DNA from: Rikenellaceae bacterium
GTDB taxonomy: Bacteria > Bacteroidota > Bacteroidia > Bacteroidales > Rikenellaceae
NCBI GenBank assembly: GCA_015059875.1
Contig: SUZQ01000002.1
Span: 1-64,000 of the forward strand
Length of the DNA: 64,000 nucleotides
Reading direction: 5' to 3'
The first letter of the stretch is position 1. Every line of letters begins with the position of its first letter. Made by a program: the position numbers and the translations under genes. Positions 57,004 through 64,000 of this stretch are shown piece by piece. Under the pieces are notes generated by a model. That model did not search any database and had not been told where the DNA came from. It worked only from the letters and a program-made list of their open reading frames with translations.

Positions 57004-57894
57004 GTGAAGATTTCATCACATACAATGCGCACAATCGCTATGCCTCTCGGTATGGTGATTGGCGCGTTGTTGTGTTATCCAATTTCGGCATTCGACGAAT
57101 GGAGTGGAGGCATTTCTACTCCATTCTTTATCTTTTCCATGCTCTTTTGTACCTTCTGTCGCGTGAATGTTCGCGATATGAAACCCTCGTGGCTGCATCT
57201 GTGGCTAATGGTGGCGCAGATTGTGGGTACGGTGGCGATATATTACTTGTTGCGCCCATTTGGCGATACGGTGGCGCAAGGAGGTATGATTTGCGCACTT
57301 GCTCCTATGGCAATGGGTGCAGTTGTAATTGCGGGAATGCTCGGTGCAAATATTGCAACAATGGCAACACATAGCCTCGTTTGTAATATTGTAATAGCAT
57401 TTATTGCTCCGCCTTTGCTCTCGGTATGGGGCGATGGCTCGTGTACCGTAATGGAGATTCTGGCGCGTGTAGCACCTCTGCTGATAGCTCCATTTGTGGT
57501 GGCGCAGTTGTGTCGTTGGGCAACGCCAAAAGTTGCGGGGTGGATTGGCTCACACGCTCTTATCTCGTTCTATTTGTGGCTATTGTCGCTTATTGTTATT
57601 ATGGGCAAAACGACAAAGTTTATAATAGACAACTGCACGGAGCATCTAACTACAGAGATTGTATTGGCTGTGGTGGCACTGATTGTTTGCCTTGCTCAGT
57701 TTGGAATTGGTCGCTATCTCGGACGACGCTATGGCGACGAAGCTGCGGGAGGACAAGCCCTCGGACAGAAGAATACGGTGATGGCGATATGGTTAGCGCA
57801 GTCGTTTCTTAATCCGTTGTCATGCGTAGCTCCTACTGCTTATATAGTGTGGCAAAATCTTGTTAATTCTTACCAAATATATAAACATCAATAA
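57004..57894 (+). CDS. Bile acid:sodium symporter (BASS)-like transporter
   Basis: Multi-TM; FFIFSMLFCTFCRVNVRDMKPSWLHLW; ALAPMAMGAVVIAGMLGANIATMATHSLVCN; TVMAIWLAQSFLNPLS. Confidence 0.65.
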   Translation: MKISSHTMRTIAMPLGMVIGALLCYPISAFDEWSGGISTPFFIFSMLFCTFCRVNVRDMKPSWLHLWLMVAQIVGTVAIYYLLRPFGDTVAQGGMICALAPMAMGAVVIAGMLGANIATMATHSLVCNIVIAFIAPPLLSVWGDGSCTVMEILARVAPLLIAPFVVAQLCRWATPKVAGWIGSHALISFYLWLLSLIVIMGKTTKFIIDNCTEHLTTEIVLAVVALIVCLAQFGIGRYLGRRYGDEAAGGQALGQKNTVMAIWLAQSFLNPLSCVAPTAYIVWQNLVNSYQIYKHQ

Positions 57895-58916
57895 TGAAGA
57901 TTGGCGATATAGAGTTTCGCAAGGAGCCGCTGTTTCTTGCCCCGATGGAGGATGTTACCGATCCCTCGTTTCGCTACATTTGTAAGCGTTTCGGTGCGGA
58001 TATGGTAACCACTGAGTTTATCTCGTCGGATGGTCTTATTCGCGATGCCTGGAAGTCGCGTGCAAAGTTGAATATCAACGATTTCGAGCGACCTGTGGCG
58101 ATTCAGATCTATGGTAATCAGATTGAGCCGATGGTTGAAGCTGCGCGTATTGCCGAGTCTGCAAACCCCGATATTGTGGATATAAACTTCGGTTGCCCGA
58201 TGAAGAAGATAGCGGGGCGCGGCGCAGGCTCAGGAATGATGCGCGATGTGCCGTTGATGGTCGAGATGACGCGACAGATTGTCGAAGCAGTGAAAAAGCC
58301 CGTTACGGTAAAGACTCGCCTCGGTTGGGATGACGATTCAAAAAATATTGAGGAGATAGCACTGCGCTTGCAGGATGTGGGTATCGCTGCGCTGACAATT
58401 CACGGACGCACACGATGCCAGCTCTACAAGGGCGAGGCGGATTGGACTCTGATTGGTAAAGTCAAGAATAATCCGCTGATTAAGATTCCGATTATCGGCA
58501 ATGGCGATGTTGATTCGGGCGAGAAGGCCCGCGAGATGTTCGACCGCTATGGTGTTGATGCTGTGATGATTGGCAGGGCAACCTATGGACGACCTTGGAT
58601 ATTTCGAGAGGTGCGCCACTTCCTCGATACGGGTGAGGTGCTGCCTCAGCCAAGCGTTGTGGAGCGCGTAGCGATAGCGAAGGAGCATCTGGCAAAATCA
58701 ATCGAAGTCAAGGGCGAACGAGTAGGCGTTTTAGAGATGCGACGCCACTTGTCGAACTACTTTAAGGGGTTGCCAAACTTTAAGGATACGCGAATGCGGT
58801 TGGTTACCGAGAATGACCCAGATGTGCTATTTTCTACAATTGACTCGATAGCGGAGCGATGGGGCGATTTCGATACAGCAGGCTGTGTTCCTCCCCCACT
58901 CTCGCACGATATATGA
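57894..58916 (+). CDS. dusB: tRNA-dihydrouridine synthase
   Basis: LFLAPMEDVTDPSFRYICKRFGADMVTTEFISSDGL; DINFGCPMKKIAGRGAGSGMM; TIHGRTRCQLYKGEADW; IGRATYGRPWIF. Confidence 0.93.
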   Translation: MKIGDIEFRKEPLFLAPMEDVTDPSFRYICKRFGADMVTTEFISSDGLIRDAWKSRAKLNINDFERPVAIQIYGNQIEPMVEAARIAESANPDIVDINFGCPMKKIAGRGAGSGMMRDVPLMVEMTRQIVEAVKKPVTVKTRLGWDDDSKNIEEIALRLQDVGIAALTIHGRTRCQLYKGEADWTLIGKVKNNPLIKIPIIGNGDVDSGEKAREMFDRYGVDAVMIGRATYGRPWIFREVRHFLDTGEVLPQPSVVERVAIAKEHLAKSIEVKGERVGVLEMRRHLSNYFKGLPNFKDTRMRLVTENDPDVLFSTIDSIAERWGDFDTAGCVPPPLSHDI

Positions 58917-58994
58917 GAAGCCGTATAACTTCTCGTAAATGGTAAAAATGAAAAAATAAAAAAAGCTAATGGCTAAAAGCCAAAATATATTTGT

Positions 58995-59507
58995 ATGATA
59001 CTTAAATTTAGAATGTTGAGCGACGAGAATGATAACTTTGTTCGCGACTTTGAGGTTGATCCGATGATGAAGTTGTCCGAGTTTCACGACTTTATTATTC
59101 GTTCTATCGGATATGACGATTGTATGGCGTCGTTCTTTACGGCTGACGAGGAGTGGCAGCGTTGCCGCGAATTTACGCTGATGGATATGGGCGACACGGG
59201 TTACGAGGGCGAGGATGCGCCACTGCCAATGTCGCAGACCTCGTTGGCGGAGATTATCGTTGCCGACTATACCCGACTCATCTATCTCTTCGATATGTTT
59301 GCCGAGCGTGCCTTCTATATCGAGTTGGTAGGCTCAGCGGAGCCTAATCAGGCTCTCGAATACCCTCGCGTAGCTTTCGAGAATGCTCCAGTCCCTGACC
59401 AATATGATCCCGATGCTGTGGATTCGAATGCGGGCTCTATCTTCGAGGAGATGATGGACGATTTCGGGGGATTTGACGGCGATAGCGATGGCGATGATGA
59501 GTGGTAG
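58995..59507 (+). CDS. pRiA4b ORF-3-like (IS1096 TnpR-like) protein
   Basis: LKFRMLSDENDNFVRDFEVDPMMKLSEFHDFIIRSIGYDDCMASFFTADEEW; acidic C-terminus. Confidence 0.75.
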   Translation: MILKFRMLSDENDNFVRDFEVDPMMKLSEFHDFIIRSIGYDDCMASFFTADEEWQRCREFTLMDMGDTGYEGEDAPLPMSQTSLAEIIVADYTRLIYLFDMFAERAFYIELVGSAEPNQALEYPRVAFENAPVPDQYDPDAVDSNAGSIFEEMMDDFGGFDGDSDGDDEW

Positions 59508-60399
59508 AAAACGACTTGTTGTTATTGTTGGTGCGACAGGCTCAGGAAAGACAGATTTGAGTATTGCCGTAGCCGAACATTTTGGCGCACCGATTATATC
59601 GACCGACTCGCGTCAGTTCTATCGTGGTATGGCGATAGGTACGGCGCAGCCTTCACTCGAGCAGATGGCGCGTGTGGAGCATCACTTGGTCGATTGCCTT
59701 GATGTGAGCGAGGAGTTCAACTGCGGAGCGTATGAGCGTGTTGCCTTAGAGCGACTTGCGGAGCTATTCGAGAGATATGATACGGTAGTTGCAGTGGGTG
59801 GTTCTGGTCTGTATATCAAGGCTTTGTGTGAGGGAATGGACGATTTGCCAGATGCCGAGCCTGCATTGCGCGAGGAGTTGCTACGAAGGCTCGAAACGGA
59901 GGGCTTGGAGTCGCTTGTGGAGCAGTTGCGAGAGTTGGATGAGGTCTATTATAATGAGGTTGATAGATGTAATCCGCAACGAGTTCTGCGAGCTGTGGAG
60001 GTGTGTCTGACGACGGGACAACCATACTCCTCACTGCGCAAGGGGGGCGCTAAAAAGCGAGATTTTGAGATTGTGAAGGTCGGCATTGACTACCCTCGTG
60101 AGGAGTTGTATGACCGCATAAATCGCCGTGTAGATATGATGATGGAGGCGGGTTTAGAGGCAGAGGCGAGGGCAATGCTACCCCACCGCCACCTGAATGC
60201 CTTGCAGACGGTTGGGTTTAGCGAGATGTTTGACTATTTCGATGGTACGATAACGCGAGAGGAGGCTATCGAATTGATAAAACGCAACTCTCGCCGCTAC
60301 GCCAAACGGCAGATGACTTGGTTTAGACGCGATAAGGAGATTCAGTGGTTTTCAAAACCAAAGCCCGAAGAGGTTATAGAATATCTCGAAACAAAATAG
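59494..60399 (+). CDS. miaA: tRNA dimethylallyltransferase
   Basis: LVVIVGATGSGKTDLSIAVAEHFGAPIISTDSRQFYRGMAIGTAQP; VGGSGLYIKAL; NPQRVLRAVEV; KRNSRRYAKRQMTWFRRD. Confidence 0.96.
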   Translation: MMSGRKRLVVIVGATGSGKTDLSIAVAEHFGAPIISTDSRQFYRGMAIGTAQPSLEQMARVEHHLVDCLDVSEEFNCGAYERVALERLAELFERYDTVVAVGGSGLYIKALCEGMDDLPDAEPALREELLRRLETEGLESLVEQLRELDEVYYNEVDRCNPQRVLRAVEVCLTTGQPYSSLRKGGAKKRDFEIVKVGIDYPREELYDRINRRVDMMMEAGLEAEARAMLPHRHLNALQTVGFSEMFDYFDGTITREEAIELIKRNSRRYAKRQMTWFRRDKEIQWFSKPKPEEVIEYLETK

Positions 60400-60423
60400 G
60401 CTCGGCAAACTGCCGAGCCTATT
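60395..60423. terminator. Bidirectional intrinsic terminator
   Basis: AATAGGCTCGGCA-aac-TGCCGAGCCTATT. Confidence 0.8.
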
Positions 60424-60429
60424 TATTTG

Positions 60430-61977
60430 CTATTTCAATTCGTATTCCATTGTCTGCACCTTGCCGCGCTTATCCTTATAGGTGATGCGGTATTTGCCCC
60501 TGAAACCACGGAACTTGACTTTGCCGTTATCGTCAGCCTTAACCGTCAGGTTGGTCTTCCACTCGTGGTTAATAAGTTGGTCGAGAGCGTAGTACGAAGG
60601 CTTTGGCTGCATATCGCGAGTGAACAAGCCAGATACGGTAGGCTCCTTCTTTGCACCGCAACCATCAACCACATTCCACCAAGTGATACCAATCATCTTC
60701 TCCTGCGAGAACCACAAACGATAGAGCTGCTGGGTGATGATACCCTGAATCATCAAGCCACGCTCATCCTGCGAAGGTGCAGTGATTGTAATCTCGCTCA
60801 AATGGAGAGGAAGACCTGTCTGGTTTGCATAGCCGATATATTCGCGTACCTGTGATGGAGTTTGAACCTTCCAACCATCAGCAATACCCTGACAGAGTGC
60901 CAAATCGAATAGGTGCATCTGCAAACCCATAACATCGATTTTGCAACCACGCTCCAATAGGCGGTTTGTCTGCTCGGTATAGGTTGGCCTTTTGTAATAA
61001 TCATTAATATTGAGCGCAACATTACTTGGGAAGTACTTCTCCGCCCACTTAAGCGACTTGTATGGATAGTCGCCATTCATAACACCATAGCGACTGCGTG
61101 CAATTGCGTGATTCTCAGGGATAAGGTCGCTTTTCATATCCTCTGCGCTCTCATTTACAACATCGTAGCTGTGAAGGCGACCCTTGTAGTGCTCGGCAAT
61201 CTGCTTGATGCGATTTTCGAGAGCTGTGTCCAGATTTTTGACAAAGGTCGAGAATGCGGCTGCGCTCTCGTCGAAAGACATATATTTCCACTCCTTCGAG
61301 ATAACATCTTTGCTGGCCCAGCGATTTGGCTCGTTAGGGAAGTAACGCTGGAACGAAGCACGCTCCTCCTCCGACATCAGATTCTTGTACCAATAAGGCA
61401 TCTGCCACTTGCGATTGCCCCATACAAGCACATGACCGTGCATACGAATACCCTTCTGCTCGCAGAACTCCACAATCTGATCTGTCGAAGGACGACGCCA
61501 ATGCAACTCTGCGTGTGGATCTTTGCAGTTGTTCCAAAACTCCTCGGTGTCGCGATACTCTGTCGCAAAGCGAGGTTTGCCCTGCTCCAACTCAAACTCC
61601 TTCCAATAGAAAGGTACAGTTGCACGATTAAACAAAGTGCCGTAGAGCTCCTTGTAACGGTCATTGTACTCCTTCTTGCCCAACTGGTTGAAGTTGAAGA
61701 TGTGTGCACCAAAGATAAACTCGTGCGAAATTTGCTCAATCTTCACATCGCGCTTGCGACCGATGTTCGGGAGGACGACCTCGCCATCAGCCTTACGATA
61801 CTTCTCGATGTCGGCATCGATACGAGCCATCTCTTCCTCATTCCAAATTTTCCAATACGCCTCGCTCATATAGCCCTTTGTATCCTCGGCTTGCGAGCGT
61901 GGAAATGTCGGAGCTTGCGCCTGTGCAGTTACACCAATCATAAGTGCGGTAACTGCTAGTAACAAAGTTCTTTTCAT
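60430..61977 (-). CDS. GH10 endo-1,4-beta-xylanase-like, signal-peptide secreted
   Basis: FIFGAHIFNFNQLG; GHVLVWGNRKWQ; LHSYDVVNESAED; LPLHLSEITIT; GITWWNVVDG. Confidence 0.92.
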   Translation of the reverse strand: MKRTLLLAVTALMIGVTAQAQAPTFPRSQAEDTKGYMSEAYWKIWNEEEMARIDADIEKYRKADGEVVLPNIGRKRDVKIEQISHEFIFGAHIFNFNQLGKKEYNDRYKELYGTLFNRATVPFYWKEFELEQGKPRFATEYRDTEEFWNNCKDPHAELHWRRPSTDQIVEFCEQKGIRMHGHVLVWGNRKWQMPYWYKNLMSEEERASFQRYFPNEPNRWASKDVISKEWKYMSFDESAAAFSTFVKNLDTALENRIKQIAEHYKGRLHSYDVVNESAEDMKSDLIPENHAIARSRYGVMNGDYPYKSLKWAEKYFPSNVALNINDYYKRPTYTEQTNRLLERGCKIDVMGLQMHLFDLALCQGIADGWKVQTPSQVREYIGYANQTGLPLHLSEITITAPSQDERGLMIQGIITQQLYRLWFSQEKMIGITWWNVVDGCGAKKEPTVSGLFTRDMQPKPSYYALDQLINHEWKTNLTVKADDNGKVKFRGFRGKYRITYKDKRGKVQTMEYELK

Positions 61978-62009
61978 ACTCTATTTTAGGTTATATGTAG
62001 TGTAATTGC

Positions 62010-63581
62010 TTATTTTTTCAACTCGTAGATAGCCTCGCGCTTCTCTCCCTTGCTGTCGGTCCAAGTGATGCGATACTTACCTGTAAAGCCACGCCATGCG
62101 ATATTGCCCTCACCGTCAGGAGTAAGGTTTTCGTTTGTACGCCACTCCTTGTGTATGAGGTTGTAGAGCGCGTGATATGCCAACTTTGGCTTCATATCGC
62201 GTGTGAACAATCCCGAAATCGTAGGCTCGCCCTTGTATCCGCAATCATCAACCAAGTTCCACCATGTAATAGCGGTCATATTTGGGTAACTGAACCACAA
62301 ACGGTAGAGGTTTACTGCTATGATGGATTGAATCATCTCGCCGCGATAGTCGGAGTTTGGCGAGGTGATAGTAATCTCGCTCATACACATTGGCAGATTG
62401 GTCTCGGCAAGTTTATCCAGCACATAGTATGCTCTTTGTGGGCTCCAGATATCTTTGCCTTGCGCTACGAGTTCGGCATTACGATATTTGCGCATAAGGT
62501 GTATTTGAATACCTATCATATCGATTTTTGCACCACGCTCCAAGAGTGTCTTAATCTCATCGCTGTAAATATCGGCATTTTCGTATTTCGAATCCGATTG
62601 AGTCTCGTTGATGTTGAGCAGTGCATTGCCTTTATTCAACTTTTCGGCAAGGTCAAATGAACGATATACATAATCGCCCGGCATCAAGCCGTAACGATAG
62701 GCCTTACATAGTTTTGAACCTGGAATTAATGTCTTTTCGCGGTGATCCGTGTAACTCTCGTTTACAACATCCCAACTATCCACACGGCCATCATACTGCT
62801 TCATAATCTCCTCCATGTTGCCGAATACTCGTTTGCTAAGCAATTTTGTGTATTCGGGAACAATAGCGGCAATCTCATCGCTTGACATACGCTCATAAGC
62901 GGGGTGATTCTTCTCTTTGCCATCTCTGTTAAGGCGGAATTTATCGAGGCTGTCGAGAGCTGCCAACTCGTGCGCAGGAACATCATCGCGCAACCAGTCG
63001 GGAGATTGAATAGACATGTGTCCCCAAACAAGTGGGTGTCCATGAACTGTTACATCATGCTCCTCGCACCACTTGATAACTGGCTCGGTAGGAGGGCGAC
63101 GCCAATGTGGCTGCATGTGCGGCTCTTTGCAATTGCTCCACCACTCTTCGCTATCACACTCCTCGGCATAGAATCGCTTTTTGCCCTGCTCTAATTCGAG
63201 CTCTTTCCAATAGAATGCCACTGTGGCGCGGTTGAAGAGCGTACCGAAGAGGTTTTTGTAGATGTCGTTGTACTCCTTCTTGCCTAATTGATCCCAATTG
63301 AATGAACTTGCTCCGAAGCCGAAGTCTGAAGATATCTGCTCGACAGTAACCTTTGTGTCGGGAGCGATATCTCCAACTGTAAATTGAGCATCGGCCTTAC
63401 GATTCTTCTCGATGTCGGCGTCGATTTTGGCTTGCGCCTCAGGAGTCCAATAAGACCAATACTTGTCGGACATAATCTTCTCTGTATCCTCAGCAGCTGT
63501 GCGAGGAAATTTGTACTCTTTCTCCTGCTGGCATGCAGTCAAGCTTGCCAATAGCAGAATTGCACTCAAAATGTACCTCAT
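62010..63581 (-). CDS. GH10 endo-1,4-beta-xylanase-like, lipoprotein
   Basis: Lipobox LLASLTAC; FGFGASSFNWDQLG; GHPLVWGHMSIQ; VDSWDVVNES; LPMCMSEITIT; AITWWNLVDD. Confidence 0.92.
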   Translation of the reverse strand: MRYILSAILLLASLTACQQEKEYKFPRTAAEDTEKIMSDKYWSYWTPEAQAKIDADIEKNRKADAQFTVGDIAPDTKVTVEQISSDFGFGASSFNWDQLGKKEYNDIYKNLFGTLFNRATVAFYWKELELEQGKKRFYAEECDSEEWWSNCKEPHMQPHWRRPPTEPVIKWCEEHDVTVHGHPLVWGHMSIQSPDWLRDDVPAHELAALDSLDKFRLNRDGKEKNHPAYERMSSDEIAAIVPEYTKLLSKRVFGNMEEIMKQYDGRVDSWDVVNESYTDHREKTLIPGSKLCKAYRYGLMPGDYVYRSFDLAEKLNKGNALLNINETQSDSKYENADIYSDEIKTLLERGAKIDMIGIQIHLMRKYRNAELVAQGKDIWSPQRAYYVLDKLAETNLPMCMSEITITSPNSDYRGEMIQSIIAVNLYRLWFSYPNMTAITWWNLVDDCGYKGEPTISGLFTRDMKPKLAYHALYNLIHKEWRTNENLTPDGEGNIAWRGFTGKYRITWTDSKGEKREAIYELKK

Positions 63582-63708
63582 AATAAATATTGTTTTGTGT
63601 TTTATAGACTTTCTTAACTACAAAGTTAAGAATTTTATTTGTATAATGATATTATCATTGTGGAATATCTTAAAATTTTAGCACTCTACATTCATTGACA
63701 ACTTTGCC

Positions 63709-63966
63709 ACACCGCCCCCGACTGACTGATTTCCGCGAACAATCAACAACTCAATCAACTTCTATTGGGAATCGAACGGTCGCCGCAGTTGAGAGGTAAC
63801 CGCAGCGAGATTGTTGCAATCGTAGATTGTCGTGGTTGTGAAATGATGTGTGAAAACTTGTTTTCAGACACAATCGTTTAGCAAACACGAGTATCTGCGC
63901 AAGCAGACAACAATCGAGCAAAGACAAGTTACCCGAAATGCCACCGACTGACTGATTTCTGCGAAT
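63709..63966. repeat. Copy 3 of the tRNA-adjacent interspersed repeat
   Basis: gggaatcgaacggtcgccgcagttgagag...ttgcaatcgtagattgtcgtggttg...gatgtgtgaaaacttgttttcagacacaatcg...caagcagacaacaatcgagcaaagacaagtt. Confidence 0.7.
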
Positions 63967-64000
63967 GGGTACTTAAAAAAGAGTCCGCTATCGATAAATA

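Noticed and set aside
58995-59507. Mobile element because of pRiA4b ORF-3/IS1096 TnpR similarity
   Set aside because: Such genes are commonly free-standing in Bacteroidales; no terminal repeats or transposase nearby.

Overview
64 kb of a Bacteroidales-type chromosome. The assignment is inferred from TAnnTTTG promoters, gene families such as DUF1573 and GH127, and lipoprotein signal style; Rikenellaceae/Alistipes-like is possible but unproven. The window is mostly ordinary core and accessory metabolism: glycoside hydrolases (GH31, GH2, GH127, GH20, two tandem GH10), floA, cdaA, lgt, a PhoR-like kinase, ruvB, NfnAB/glutamate-synthase-like pair, asnA, guaA, guaB, a purE-L-F-M-H-D-folD-purB cluster, dusB, miaA and four tRNA genes. 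No rRNA, CRISPR array, transposase or prophage was seen. The unusual material is mostly non-coding. (1) An extensive set of short-tandem-repeat (STR) arrays, mostly 7-bp units with some of 8, 9 and 10 bp, is assembled into composite elements with conserved linkers and a fixed module order; a ~1.4 kb mirror-image block lies between guaB and purE. (2) The same STR families sit between genes inside the purine cluster, often as inverted arms. (3) A CLec-fold secreted protein (54108-55103) has a C-terminus whose codon pattern closely resembles a diversity-generating-retroelement variable region. (4) A 30-codon, apparently leaderless ORF ends directly at an intrinsic terminator upstream of the purine cluster. 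(5) A pseudoknot-capable structured 5' region precedes a pair of CsgG/LpoB-like genes. (6) GMP synthase has a degenerate glutaminase domain, and a GpsA-like protein is fused to a HAD phosphatase. All family calls come from reading the translated sequences; no database search was run.
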